Shown: positions 21,660 to 33,800, numbered from the stretch's first letter. The stretch: 64,000 nt of DNA from Phytophthora quininea (GCA_011947345.1 JAAVTG010000685.1:20462-84461), one strand, 5' to 3'. The notes: generated by a model from the letters alone, not told the origin. Program-made: numbers and translations.

Positions 21660-22018
21660 TCGTAGGACAGTCTACCATTATGGCTGTAGCGTGCATCGGA
21701 TTTGAGATTGTGAAGTTTCCGCGAACTGTAAACTAACGACTTTCGCCGTTAACGCTTCAGCATCAAACAATGCGTATTAATGGCTCTCACCAATAGTTAC
21801 TGTCAGCTCGTCCGAGTCCAGGACGAACAGCCGGTTTCGGACACATGGCAATACAAAAAAGATTACGGGAAGACTAATCAATGGCAGGTTCAACCTTTTT
21901 ATCGACACATGCATTACAACCAAGCGCTGGGGAACAGGTAGAGTGCACTGCAGTTGTGGGCAACCATTCCCAAACTCGCTCTCCAAGCAGCAAGTACATT
22001 CTTGATTCCGCCTACTCC
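21660..22018. other. Intergenic DNA before the RXLR locus
   Basis: It contains the LMF 3' flank and the upstream region of the effector locus. The sequence CTCTCCAAGCAGCAAGTACATTC at 21,980-22,002 recurs in related form before the loci at 22.96 and 33.8 kb, so effector upstream regions were duplicated with the genes. Confidence 0.5.
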
Positions 22019-22643
22019 ATGCAGTTATCCTGCTTCCTTCTCGCGGTTGCGACGGTCTTGTTGACAGTAAGCAGTCCGCTCTCCTCGGCCGCAAGGGTTC
22101 AAGATACTACGCCTTTGAGGTCGACAGCTTTTACGCTTGACCACGTGCAATCCAACCAAGCACGGCGTCTACGTCGTCTCGAAGCAACGGACACCGACAC
22201 TTCCGCTACGAACCAAGAAGAAAGGACTTCGTTTTCGTCTGTCAAGAACGTGTTTACCGGTGCCGCGAATGGATTGAAAAAGTCGACTGCAGAAGCCATA
22301 CAAGCTCTAGCTGCCGCCAAGAAAGCCCGAGCAGCTATCAAAAACGCCAAAGCAGAAGCCAAATTCAGGAAATGATGAATAACGACAAGTTCATCGCCAA
22401 GACATTCCAGCCAAAAGCTCGTGGATTAGCCACATTTCGAGAGGAAAATCGGACGTGAACTTCCCCGTCGACGCGAAATTCAAAAGGATCCTCGACGCGA
22501 CGAAGGAGAACGAGGATTACCTTATCAAGGTGTTTGGAGCGTTGAAGGCTGCGAAGGTGGACGCGGACGACGTGCGCAAAACCCTGAACATTGCCAATAG
22601 CAAAGAGTACGCAGAGTTTTACCGCCGGTACTCGACGTACTGA
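22019..22643 (+). CDS. RXLR effector candidate with EER and WY-like C-terminus
   Basis: The ATG at 22,019 begins a strong signal peptide (residues 1-25, LLAVATVLLTV core, SSAA cleavage region). It is followed by ARRLRRLE (RXLR) near residue 48 and NQEER (dEER) near residue 65. Next comes an Ala/Lys-rich helix, and in a later frame DYLIKVFGALKAAKVDADDV and EFYRRYST, the WY-type C-terminal module. The family is secreted and translocates into host plant cells to suppress defence. Two single-base breaks, near 22,366 and in the A run near 22,445, separate the segments. If both are base-call omissions the gene is complete at about 208 codons. If real, it is a recent pseudogene. It is the best RXLR candidate in the window. 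Confidence 0.75.
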
Positions 22644-22960
22644 TGCGCTAAATGCGTATTGTGTCGGAGTTTGTTCAGGTTCCTGTGTTTCGACTGTGGA
22701 AATTCTCATGTCATGGACCTCCTACAGTTTGGATGGTCGTCGTGTTCCCGTTTTCGTAGTTTCGGGTTTTTCAGTCGAGGAGAACTGATTGCCCGAAAGA
22801 CAGCTGAGACTGCTACGAAAGGCAGACGTAAGCTAAAACGTTTTATACCAGAAAACAAAATACTGTTGATTGTACACCATACTTCGGTGCACTTGAAGTT
22901 ATTATCATTCCCAAAATCGCTCTCCAGGCAGCAAGCACGTCGTCGATTATGCCTACTCTG
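22644..22960. other. Intergenic DNA between two effector loci
   Basis: No gene seen. The end of the segment contains the duplicated upstream motif (AGGCAGCAAGCACG) of the effector paralogues. Confidence 0.4.
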
Positions 22961-23515
22961 CACAGGTTTCCTGCTTCCTTCTCGCGCTTGCGACGGTCTT
23001 GTTGATAGTCAATAGTTCGCTCTCCTCAGCTGCAAGTGTTGAAGATACTGTAAGGTTGACACTCGACCTCAACGGAGCCAGACGTCTTCGTAGCCTCGAA
23101 GAAGTCGATACCGATAACTTTGCCGGTGAGAACGGATTTCCTTTCGTCCATCAGGCGTGTGTTTGGCGGTGGCTCGAATGGACTAAAGAAGACATCCACA
23201 GAGTCCAAACAAGCTCAAGCTGCCTCCAAGAAACCTCAACCAGCTATCGAGCAGACCCAAGCAGAGATCATTCCTAAGGCGCTGCGGATGAGCGACGAGT
23301 ATATCGGAAATACGTTCAAGAACGCAATGTACAGGAAGGAGTTTCATTCGATAGGTATGTGGGACTAGAACATTCCGATGGGGCGGAGTTAAAAGGATTC
23401 TCTTCGAGGCTGGTAAGAGGGAGGTGTATCGGTTCAAAGTGTTTGGGGCGTTGAAAAATGCCAGAAAGAGTCCCCAAGACGAGTTCAACGTTACGCACGA
23501 TAGGACATACCTATA
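22961..23515 (+). pseudogene. RXLR effector pseudogene, copy d
   Basis: Paralogue of the 22,019 gene. A signal-peptide-like VSCFLLALATVLLIV is present, but the codon aligned with the start ATG is altered. RRLRSLEEVDTD (RXLR) is readable in that frame, and the frame then shifts near 23,125. The next frame gives FLSSIRRVFGGGSNGLKKTS and an Ala/Lys helix ending KNAMYRKEF, then a stop at 23,366. Degenerate C-terminal sequence (YRFKVFGALKNA) follows. Loss of the start and the internal shift make it inactive. It lies tail to tail with P450 copy 2, and the pair is duplicated at 33.8-36.2 kb. Confidence 0.65.
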
Positions 23516-25360
23516 GTTTTACACTCGCAACTCGAACTGAATGATATTGCAGACTTGATGGACAACAGTTTTGAAAACCTATCCCAGTATTCGCCAAGTC
23601 CTATCTTTAATTGATTGCTTGGTCCCAACTTACGGCACCATTGCAGGTTTGGGGTGTGGGGTCAACTCGAGAGGAAGTCCTCCGTCCATGAAGAGACCGG
23701 ACTTCAACACGTATCCTCGTTCTTGCTCTTCATCGGCTGGAATGGCAACTTGGTACCGACGTAACGTAGCAGCGAGGAAAAGTTTGGCTTCCAGGATGGC
23801 CATGTTCATGCCCAAGCATATTCGAGGCCCTGCTTGGAACGCAGGGAATTCGTAGGCACTTGGTCGCTTGGTCATCTCCAGCCACCGTTCTGGTCGGAAT
23901 TGAAGCGGGTCGTCACCCCACAGAGCTCCGTTGCGACCCATGAACCACGGACTGTAGACGACGTCGACACCGGCAGGAACGAACGTGCCGTCAGGAAGAT
24001 AATCGTCGTGGACAGCGTGCTTGACGTTGAACGGCAGCGACGGATACAACCGCACGGTCTCGTAGACGACCGCCTCGAGATACGTGAGTTTCTTCACGTC
24101 TTCAAACGTCAACGGAGTGTCGTTAGCCTTGCCGGCTCGCAACTCTTGGACGATGCGTTGCTGGACTTTTGGGTGTTTGGCGATGGCGTAGAAGCTGTAG
24201 GTGATGCACCCGGCGGTGGTGTCTCGACCGGCAAAGATAAACGTCAAGATAATCGACCGCAGCGTCTTGGGACCCAGTAACGAACTGGTGTCAGTCTCCT
24301 TTTGAAGTTCTCGAGCTTTGCGGATGAACAGTGACAGCAGATCCGACCGGGTGTCGATTTCCTCTGGAGACTCTTGAAGACGCTTCAGTAGAACTTGGTC
24401 AGCTACCGCATGGATTTCTTTGGTGCTGTGTCGAAGTTTTCGCTCGCTCGGCATGACCCAGCGAAGCAGCTTGTAGTATTGCTTGACAAACAGTCGTTGG
24501 GCGCAGTGCTCATTAACGAAGTTCATGTGCTCGGCGAATTTGGCTGCGTTCGAGATCTCGCTCAGCGGCAAGCCAAACGCCACGTCGAAGATGGAGTGGA
24601 GCGTGTATCTGGCGCTGATCTCCTGCATATCGCAGCGGAAACTCTGTTTGGGCGTTGCTGCTTCGATCGCTGCAGTGTCGAGTGTTTGTGTAGCGTGCTT
24701 GGTGAAGATTTGTTCGACGAACACGCGGAAGTTGGCGGTGGTGAAGACTTTGGCGGCTACTTTTCTCTGCAGTCGCCATCCAGCGCCACCGTCGGGAGCT
24801 TGAGGGTGGTGGTTCACTGCAAAGAACGAGTGCTCGAAGATTTCGCTGAAGGCGTCCAGAAATCCTTGCGGCTTGACGTAGTTGCTGAAGTTGGTCGCCA
24901 AAATGTGCTGCACATCCTTGGGGTCGGTGATCTACGAACAGCAGAGACGGTGAGTTAGTGCGGATAGGAATATGACAGAAGATACTTACGTAGATGGCTC
25001 CGTCGAAGAAGAGGTGCCACGGCATCTTCATGCGCCCCCGTATTGCTTCAGCAAGTCCTCCAAGAAGTGGTAGATCCGGTCGCGGTTTTCGATGTAGGCT
25101 GGCATATTGCCCAGAAGGAAGACACCCGATGGTCCAGGCAGTAGTGACAGGCCGCGAGCGATTCGAAGCTTGCGGTGCAGTAACGTCGCCATCTTGTTCA
25201 ATAGCAATACTGCTATGAGGATGAACAGCAGTGCAGGCCACGATGGAAGCGGTAGACCGCTCCAAGCGCTTGGAAGCGACTCGAACGCTACCATCTTGTG
25301 TGCTGGGAATTCGATTCAGGGATGTTGTTGTTAGCTGTTGGTGATGAAAGCGAAAGTGAC
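23020..25360. repeat. Segmental duplication, left copy
   Basis: Direct repeat of 33,855-36,195, nearly identical over about 2.34 kb. It covers the body of an effector pseudogene and the complete P450 gene. The offset is 10,836 bases until a one-base difference near 35,139. Similarity fades at the outer ends of both copies. Confidence 0.9.
23630..25294 (-). CDS. Cytochrome P450 (CYP86-clan-like), copy 2
   Basis: Near-identical inverted copy of the gene at 11,066-12,730. Exon 1 is 25,294-24,990, the 58-bp intron 24,989-24,932, and exon 2 24,931-23,630. All P450 hallmarks are intact in exon 2 (I-helix AGRDTT, ExxR, heme loop with Cys). Very few substitutions are visible, for example DTSS for DASS and a C-terminal AMVP for AMAS. 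It carries the same one-base break at the G run in exon 1 as copy 1. The upstream flank diverges from copies 1 and 3 beyond about 25,345, so its regulation may differ. Confidence 0.88.
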
Positions 25361-25559
25361 CTTCTTCTCTTCGCAATAGGCCGTCTTCAGCCCACTTGGA
25401 ACCAAGATTTGCTTCGGCGCCTCTTCGGAGGATCCCCTTCTCGGATACAAAGTGACCCCACGTGGGATCGAGTTTGGGAGGAGAAAGAGTTCCTGGCGTC
25501 TAGTACGAAGCGGTGGCGTGCTGGGCGATAGTCCACAAGAACTCAATCCCTCACTGCAG

Positions 25560-25930
25560 CATGCTTGGTAACCCCTATGTGTTCAAAGTTTAACCACCAA
25601 GGCGTGCTGGACTCGGCGGACCCTTCGTGTTCAAGATCAAGAACTGCCAACACTCGAGAGGACGGGAAGCCCTGTCTTATGTCAATGATTTCCCTACCAA
25701 AGGCGCGACGGACTTGGCGACCCGTCAACCCTCAGCACAAGCACCAACGCGCGTGGGACCGGTGACCCCATGTGCTCGAAGATCTCCCACCAAGGCGCGG
25801 AGATTTGGTGACCCCTCCAGCATTTCACCCGGCGGACCTGTGGCCCCGTCGAGTTCAAGGCGTCGCCGTAGCGCTGGTGAACCCTATGATCGAACACCAC
25901 CATTTGGGAGAATTGGTGACATCTCGTATG
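25560..25930. repeat. Degenerate tandem-like repeats
   Basis: The phrase ACCAAGGCG, followed 10-15 bases later by TTGGTGACCC-like sequence, recurs several times (around 25,595, 25,697, 25,790 and, more degenerate, 25,855 and 25,905). Spacing is irregular (about 50-100 bases). No coding function is evident. The region between P450 copy 2 and the Helitron end (25,361-26,359) otherwise shows nothing recognisable apart from a CCACCACC/GGTGGTGG hairpin near 26,130. Confidence 0.4.
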
Positions 25931-26359
25931 GACATATAGTTATAGCACCACCAAGGATTTCGGTCTCAGCCGCAAGCTCACGGGCGCACGCTCACAAGTG
26001 CAGTGGAAATACAACACGAATTCGAAGAGACTACCGTTTAGATCAAAGTAGTCTTACCAAAATAAACCCTTCTCCCCTCCCCAGAAAGTGACTTTCTTCG
26101 CATATGCCACTCGATGAACTATTTCACCACCACCCTTGGTGTGGTGGTGGTTTTATTCTTCACAAGCCAGCTGGCTACGCCGCAAAGCGGCGCAGTCTTC
26201 GTTCTCCGGAGCGCCTTAGCCAAAGCCTCGCTTCGCTCGGCCGGATGTACTTAGGTGTGTTATTCTTTAGATAAACGTACTGGTTTTTGTTATATTTTCA
26301 GCCAATCAGAAAAGTGTGACTGACGGACAGACTTACAGACACGCGGTTTATGTTAAAGA

Positions 26360-26939
26360 CTAGCATTGGGGTCGCCCGCTCACGCGGGCGATAGGACATG
26401 GTTTGATGCAGCCCGTTGCGCTCGATTTGCATCTCGCTCCACTACTCGCCAGTGCCGCCTTCGCTGTCGCTCGGCAGCGGGATGGAGCTGTGGATCATGT
26501 TGGAAACGCAAGCAAAGTTTTCAAATCCAAAGGCAGACATGCATTGATGCAGTTAGAAGCCCTGGCGAGCGGCGAAGACCTCGCGGTAGACGATGTTCTT
26601 CGTGTGCACAGCGTCCTCCTCGATGGCAGAGTCGTCCACCATGATCGTGATGCCCTTCCTCGACCTCGCGCACGACAGTGCTACGTAGAGCTGCCCGTGA
26701 GAACGCAGGTTTGCAGAGAAACACAACGTTAAACGTACTCCATTTGTCCGTTGCATCCTCAGAGTGGAGCTACATCTGCGCACGCTCCATCGCTCTATTT
26801 GAAATGGAAAGTGTGTGTGCAGTGTATACAGTGTAGATATCTGCTTCAACACGCCACAGAGACCAGTCCCAACTGAATACAATTTTCTGTTGCAGATAAG
26901 ACTACAAAAATATTGTAGTGTAACTCTGATCAAGTGCAC
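26360..26939 (-). mobile_element. Helitron 3' end with helicase remnant
   Basis: The minus strand encodes, near 26,553-26,700, HGQLYVALSCARSRKGITIMVDD, the terminal Pif1-helicase block (normally HGQLYVALSR). It is followed by IVYREVF and a stop at 26,553. Downstream on that strand an 8-bp-stem hairpin (26,372-26,379 with 26,384-26,391, loop TCAC) sits 8-9 bases before CTAG at 26,363-26,360, and the next base is T. A hairpin just upstream of a CTRR terminus abutting a T is the Helitron 3' signature. The replication-initiator part and 5' end are not seen. Confidence 0.75.
26372..26391 (-). terminator. Helitron 3' subterminal hairpin
   Basis: Eight-base-pair GC-rich stem with a four-base loop, just inside the CTAG terminus. 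In Helitrons this structure marks the end of rolling-circle transfer. Confidence 0.7.
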
Positions 26940-28794
26940 ACAAAATGTTACTTATAGTCATGCATGTATTTCGACAGTAGTCTCCGTCAACGACAATAAC
27001 ACTTGCGTGTAACTTTCGTGGTATCTAACTACTGTCGCGTGCACAGGAGCACGCAAATGCAGTACATGTACTGAAGCAACACATGTGAAATGAGTAGTCT
27101 CTCGTGCAGCTCTTTCAGTCACACACATACGTGTAGTTTTTCCATTCAAACGTGTTAACAACTGCTGATAGCCTACCATTTCCGCGGTAAACAAGCGGTC
27201 CGTACATCATGAACCGTTGTCCAGGACACACGTAATGCAGTTGAGAGAGCACTATTTAACCACTTGGCGATACCGTGGCTTTTTTTTCTTTCGCGGAGCA
27301 CACGTGAAGCACGTGTCCAGCTTCTACATCGTGTAGACGTGTCTGTGTGTCATGCAAAATCGTCTAACGTTGTCGTGGGGTCAGCAACCATCCTGTGTAA
27401 TCATCAATCAAATGCTGCCACCTACACTGTATGCATGAGCTTGCAGCATGCAGTACATGTGCGGTAATGGCGTACACACGCATGCACAACATTCTATCAT
27501 GAAAACGTGCTGACCAATGAACATAGCTGTCGATACGTTCGGCCGTTCTCCACACCAGTGTGGTCAGTGCGAGAGTTCGGCTTTTCTAGGACCCGCGTGA
27601 AACAGGCAAAAGAGACCAAATAAACTGCGGGTTTATGCATGGCTGTTTCGTTTCAACCGGGATGCATATGTGCAGTGCATGTCCAGCATCGACATCATGT
27701 AGATGTGTCTGTGGGCATGGAAAATGTGATCATGCTGGTTGTACGACAGCAATCAGCATCAACATAGGCAGCACGAATGTCTATCGTCGTGGGTTCGACA
27801 ATAGACCCAATTCAGCCATCAACACAGACGTGTCCGCAAATGATGATACTGAACGCGTGCAGTACATGCCGCAGGCTACAGAGGATCGCACATGACGTGT
27901 TTGAAATCGACGTGCCCGGCGCGGATACTGTTCCCAAGTCGTGGCATTGATAACTACAGCTCCCACGGGGGCGAATTGCAGAGGTTCTAGTATATAGAGA
28001 GCGACCCAAGCAGCTAACGCCATCGCATAGCCAGTGATAGCGTTCATCAACCAATAGGCATTCCACCCAACGGATTAATCCTTGGCGTGTAACCTGGGTA
28101 GAAATTCGGGTAACCTTACATATACTCAATATTCGAGACAGATCGTACAGTACAGCAAAAACAGTAGATGCGGTGGACCTACAACTCAAAGTAAAAACCT
28201 GGACTGTGAACCATATATTCCTAGCCTAAATCGCAGACGATCTAGTGTAGTTGTACCAATTTGCGGAAAGACACATAGAAAATAGTATACTACCGACGGC
28301 AACGCTAAAAACTTGATGTCATAACGCACCCTACAAAACTTCACTGCATTTGTATGACAACTATGTTTTCGTATTTTTATTTACTAAAATATACTATTTC
28401 GGTTTTCTATACACGTCTACGTCAAGAGGGAGCACAGGTTCAATTCATAAGGCAGGGTTATCGGTGGTCTGTGTGTGCGCAACACTGCCGCCGCTGTCCG
28501 CTCGCTGCCCGCCCTGGGAATCGTCGCGCTCCTCGCTCGCTTGGCCCGGCCGCTTGCTCTTGAAAAGTGCGTTCGAAAGTCGGTCAGGTCCCGCCTCCCG
28601 CTAAAGTACGAAGTCGCTACCGTAGGTTCCATGACGTTCTAGACAATTCTCCACACACCCAATATATTTAATGACGATAGGTAGGATGCAGGCAAAGGGG
28701 CGGAAAAATGACGGACGGACAGACCACGGACACACGGACAGCGTACGGCTTTATTACGAAGCACAATTAGGCATCCGTTGGGCAATCTAGTCGT
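26940..28794. other. No recognisable gene
   Basis: A long stretch with only short open frames and no family motif. The phrase GCAGTACATGT and related ACATGT strings recur between 27,050 and 27,870, which may indicate decayed repeats or the remains of the Helitron body. Near 28,710-28,740 a GACGGACAGAC...ACGG string resembles one beside the Helitron end at 26,320, so a second degraded element is possible. Confidence 0.4.
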
Positions 28795-29208
28795 CTACCC
28801 AGGTAGGGTGGGGAAGCAAAATGCGATCTGATGAGCAATCGGAAACATAACATGAAACGATTCGACCAATTCGATCCGATTCAATTGAATCGACTCGTTG
28901 ATGTAATAGAGGATGCTAGCAAACTCGTCTGTGGACGACGAAGGATGCGCAGTGGCGTCTATGTTTACGAACTGGTAAAGGAACACTTGCATACGTTCGG
29001 GATTTCTCGAGAACTCGTAGGGTTTCTTTCGAGATGGTCTTAGCGTTTGATTGACATTTTTTGACCGTTCCCCTCGCCCCGTGAAGCACATAGGTCCTGC
29101 AACATGGCTCGCGGAGACACCACGGAGGGAAGCACCTCTGCGCCAAGCACCTCGCCTTCCCCTGACAGTGATTGGCCCAGATTTTAAGTTGGATGGTTGC
29201 GTACCCAT
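28795..29208 (-). pseudogene. Effector C-terminal relic, low confidence
   Basis: The frame ends with NPERMQVFLYQF...STDEFASILYYINE. This resembles the Y-x-V-K-V-F-x-x-W and YYRY portions of the effector family here, with the key Trp absent. It is followed directly by a sequence (28,770-28,803, minus strand) matching the conserved effector 3' flank, which supports the assignment. No signal peptide or RXLR motif is readable upstream. Other origins are possible. Confidence 0.4.
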
Positions 29209-31689
29209 GCTACTGCAACTGCCTCAGTCTGAACCTGCCCGGTGATGATGCCGCGTCATTTATCTCCGACTGTCAAGCGTGTTTGTGAAGAGATATGGTG
29301 TTCGCAAGTCTGTCATTCCAGGATCCAAGTCGTGAATGTTGACTCGCCCCTGGATTCAATCTCTTGCAAGAATCCGAATCCAGACACTTGGATCTTAGGG
29401 TGTCCATGTCGACGTCCTACGGTCCAAGTACTGCAACCAAGATCGCGATGTAACGATGCCTTAATCTACTATACTCAAGCCAAAACGTTTTCAAGTATCC
29501 TGAAACCAAGTGAACACATCCAGAACAAGGTGGATGCACTTGGAACCAGGCAAACTCGATCATTTCCAAGTGGTAAACGACATGTTTGCCCAGGATCTGC
29601 CTTTTATCACTTGGATCAAGGCAACGGAGACTTATGTCCCTGAAACCATACCCTACAGCCATGTATCCTGGCGATATCTTTCAAGATATTGGCCGAAAGG
29701 TGAGTCACCGGACTAAGCGTCACCTACTTAAAGGTCACTACTGCGGAGGGTCGCACGACCTAATACCGCCCGCCACTCGTCTTCATACAAAGATCATGTC
29801 AAACCGACGTCCTAGGTAAAAGTCCATAGTAAATAGCCTAACATATAAACAGAGTTTAATTTGCCATCTAACACGCAAGTGGCTTGCGGTTCGGAAGGGA
29901 TCCAAGGCCAACTGGTGACTGTGAAGCTTATTCCTACCAGGCATATCGGGTAGGACTGGTCGTCCGTGTAAACTCCACCACCTCAAGTCCAAGTTTGGTG
30001 GAGGACCAAGGCAGACCAGCTTTGGAGTGACCCCATCGATTCCATATCCTAGTTGGGCACCTGGGCGGCATTAGGGTGTACCATTTTATGTTAACAACGG
30101 TTTTGGAGGGACATCTGTAGTCACCTTCCAGAATCTCTCGCTCGATTGACTACCGCATACAGGGACAGCAACTCGCTTTGAACTCGAAAGTCCTCCTGAT
30201 CCAAGTGTCTGTGTGTTTAGGTAAAAGGAGGTGGTGCGCGTGGTAACACATCTGAGTACCTGGATATTCTCATCGGGTGGTCCAGGAAACTACTACTCAT
30301 CAGCACTCGACGTTTGTGGCCCAGTTCCTTGGGCCAGTGCAACTAATTAAGGAACCTGTATATCAACTGTGGTATATTAACTCTGTGCGTTGGTTGTCGG
30401 CTTGGTTCTCGCTAGAAGCGTTGTTCCTGCGATGTAAGTGTCGGCACTAACTCTCAACTCATCTTGTACTCACTTTTGTGCTAGGATCCTGGTGACGAAA
30501 GATCGGATTAAACGAACCTCGAAGGGGATTGCCACAAGGAGCACACATCACCCAGGATTTCGACTGCGTATCCTGGGGTTCTTCAAGTGGAACCAGGACT
30601 CGTTCCAGAAACCCAGCTCCTAACCACATCGAAGGTTCCACACTATACTACCCCGGGCAGTTTCGGTTCACCGCCGTCGCTCACTATACTTAGTCTCTAG
30701 ATCACTCCAGCGGCCGGGATACGTTAGGAGCTCCAAAATTGCTTCGATACTGAAGCACTTGGTCCTCTCGTGGGTTGTGACGACGTCTGGGAAGCGTAGT
30801 GCAGATGCTAGAGCATGATTATTGTTCTTCGTAAAGCGGTACTACACCTTGCAGTACGCGCTGCTACGCTCGCTAAGGCTAAAACGGCCGGTCGGGATGA
30901 TTGGCCGCTCAGAGTCACTTGGTAGTTCACGAAGGTGAAGCGCAACATGAAGGTGATGGTATCGCGCGAGCACAGCGAGCTCCATCTCCTCGAGTCATTG
31001 CGAATTCATAGCGTGAGGGGAATTTTCGAGAATGCTGACACAGCAGGAGCCAGTCGTAAAAATGAGACGCAAAAAATGCGAACCGTAACTCGTGTCTTAA
31101 GAATACGAGTTTGCTAACATCCTCTAATATCAATCAATACCTGCCGATCAGCTTTAGGCTGTTGTATGTAATATTCCCTCCTGGGATTATTGATAAACAA
31201 AAGGATTCCAGGGGCCGCTGCGTTGCGGTAAGCTGCAGACCACGCTGCCCGGAGAATGATCCAACGGACTGGCGGCCAAACTGAGCAGCCCGAGGGTGGG
31301 TGCTAGTACCACTATCGACAGCTGCGTCGTGTGCATATGCACCAGCAGATCTTGAGCTGTACCCGAGCTCACTGGGTGCGCTTAACACGTGCAGGGTCCA
31401 GGTGTACAAGATATCGTCATACACTCGGGTAATGATGGAGTAGCAAAATTGTGAGGAGTTGTAACTAACGCTGTTGGTGAATCAGACACGGACTGCTAAA
31501 AACCGACCCCACGTAGACCGCATTTTCGCATTGCTCGGCGTGGGGCGCTATATCGAAAATGAAGAAAGCAGGCGAGGTCTTTGATAGGGCGACCGAATTG
31601 GAAAGTGATGAGGTTGCTGCCCTCGCAGTTCGGGCAGTTGAGAGCTCTGCCCCCACGGACTGCCCTACTCTGCATATTAATTTACAAGG
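29209..31689. other. No recognisable gene
   Basis: About 2.5 kb with only short open frames. CCAAGTG/CACTTGG strings recur between 29,290 and 30,300, suggesting a decayed repeat. At 30,434-30,484 there is an intron-like signature (GTAAGT, CACTAAC branch, CTAG acceptor, 51 bases), but no coding exons can be attached. An LTR leader or an untranslated exon are both possible. Confidence 0.4.
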
Positions 31690-32425
31690 ATTGCCTGACT
31701 CAACCAGACCGAAAAACAGCATTTTTCGGGGTAGCCTGAAAACTAAAATCTCCAGTTTTGTAAATTAGCCCACAATATTTTTATGCCATTAAATCGACGT
31801 TTTTCTAAGAGAAGTGGGGGTAGTGGCATGATCGGATCTGTTTTGGTTATTGAGTTATTGTAGGTCAAACATGGCATTCCGAGCGAAATGGCTTCGACTT
31901 TTCTATAGGCAAAATAAACATTTTGTTCGATTGGAATTATTTTTACATGGCGTCTTTGTTCTTGGGCTACCTATGCCATATCTAGTTGTCTAAGTAAAAT
32001 AATAATAGTTCCTGAAGATATAACATGTCTAAAACGATAGCATAGTTGGTCATTTTGAGTTTTTCTTCAAGGAGCTGTTTTTATCAGGGCATCTAGGGCG
32101 CTGCACGTGAACACACACCTTAACGCAAACGTTTAGGCAATATTGAAAGCCCTGTGATTAGATGTGTATAACTAGTTTTGGCTAAGGTGCCATCATTTTA
32201 ACGAAACACTTAGAGACATACCGACAACCTTTCAAAACTCTGAACTTGGCACCTCCTACATATCATGTAATAGAAGGTGAATGGACGCTATTTCCGCGGT
32301 ACAACCTAGCCCACTATGTTTTTATACCATCACACGAAATATTGACAGTTTAACCATGCCTCATATCTTTTTGGTAAAATTAGTTTTCGACCCACTAAGA
32401 AAATGGTCTGGTTGAGTCAGGCAAT
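31690..32425. mobile_element. MITE-like element with inverted repeats
   Basis: Bases 31,690-31,710 and 32,405-32,425 are a perfect 21-bp inverted repeat, and weaker complementarity extends about 40 bases further inward. The 736-bp AT-rich interior has no coding capacity. An internal pair TAGCCCACAATATTTTTATGCC/TAGCCCACTATGTTTTTATACC (31,767 and 32,307) is a direct repeat. It is probably a non-autonomous DNA transposon. A target duplication could not be fixed. Confidence 0.55.
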
Positions 32426-32679
32426 CGATGTTAATAAATGAGCAAAACAATATTGTTACTGCTGTCAAGATATGGAAAAGAGCTGCAATGATTTGATCAA
32501 CTACCGGTATTGTACCCGACATTGATGAGTGGGCCAAGGATTGGAGGACACAATAATAATTGTCTTGGTGAAGCAATGAAGGCGCCAATTTTAGCGTACT
32601 AAGCATGTATTTATAGCTTGCTTACGCGCAGAACAAGTTGCGTTGTGCGTTTTCGTTCAGGTTGCAAATTTGGAGGTGT

Positions 32680-32900
32680 CGACGACGGAAATCCGCCACG
32701 AGTACAAATCACATGAGAAGCGAATGATACTAAACTGCTACAATTTCTTCTCCAACAAGGATATTAAGACGCTGGTCAAGGGCACTTGAACGCGGGAGAT
32801 AGTAGCGCAATGTTTAGGTTGGGCTCCAAACACTGTGGACGCTTTTAGAGCGGAGGAAAGCGCCTCCATCTCGCCCGACACCGCGGTACTTTGCCTGTTT
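32680..32900 (+). pseudogene. Transposase-like helix-turn-helix remnant
   Basis: The frame reads TEIRHEYKSHEKRMILNCY, NFFSNKDIKTLVKGT, a stop, then TREIVAQCLGWAPNTVDAF. A K-R-x-I-L-N-C-Y helix followed by a helix-turn-helix (REIVAQCLGWAPNTV) is typical of the N-terminus of DDE-superfamily transposases in oomycetes. The catalytic domain is absent. The remaining flanks, 32,426-32,679 and 32,901-33,800, contain no gene. A possible effector-like string IIAKLFKGANK occurs near 33,640. Confidence 0.4.
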
Positions 32901-33800
32901 GAGATGATTTTGCATTATGTCGACTAATTCTAAAATTTTATCTTTGTACATAGACAAACATTGTTGAAGAGGAGTTCCAAGCACCTTTAAATAAATATCA
33001 AATATCCTTTACACAGGCAGACGCCTGTTACAAAATGTTGACCCTTTCTTGTGTTCCAGCTGATTCCGCTCTGGGCGAATCAAAAACCTCGATTTCCTTC
33101 AACCCAATTTCCTAAAATCGCTTGTTCCTCGATCACCGTTTTCGAATACCTCTCCTGCCCAAACTACGAGGAATTAGGGAAATAACCCCAGAAACATAAT
33201 CTAAACACGTGATTTTACCACATACCTAACTGTCGATATAGGTTTTCTTTACATTAACGCTACTATGTACACCGACTTTCTGGCCCACTCATCAATGTCG
33301 AGTACAAGGGTTAATAGTTAGCGGATGCTTTCGTCTAAAAGGTATAGGTTAGACAATCTATCTAATCGAGAATACATTCGCAGAATTCAGCTAAACTCGC
33401 CGGATCCAAATACTTGCAGCCGTTCTAAAAAACTCCTATTCAGCCTGTTGGTCTCATCAACAGAAATTGTTGCAGTCGTGGCGAGCAAACCGATGGCCAG
33501 AATCGTAATCGCAACCGCAAAAGCGTTCATGGAAATTTGTCATGAGTCTGTAGGTAAAAGAGATGCCAAACAGGCTGAAACAGACAACGCTACTGGGCAA
33601 TCAGAAGCACAACTCAAGATACACGCAACATCATCGCCAAGCTGTTTAAAGGTGCAAACAAATAGCTTGTTCCGATTACAAGACTATTCGTTTACTCAAT
33701 GAAGTAGCATCAGAACTTCCACAGTCGCTACTATTCACATCAAAGAGTCGCTATCATTCTCAAGCTCACTTTCCAGGCAACAAGCACGTTCACCAACTCC

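Noticed and set aside
25543..26091. Open frames of 61-154 codons over the degenerate repeats
   Set aside because: They have Arg/Ser/Pro-biased composition from repeat sequence, and no domain or start context.
30434..30484. Possible intron of a protein gene
   Set aside because: Donor, branch and acceptor look good, but neither side gives a recognisable or long open frame, so no gene can be supported.
26940..31689. CRISPR arrays, rRNA or tRNA genes
   Set aside because: Searched by eye here and elsewhere. No regularly spaced identical repeats, cloverleaf A/B box pairs or rRNA segments were recognised. CRISPR is not expected in a eukaryote.
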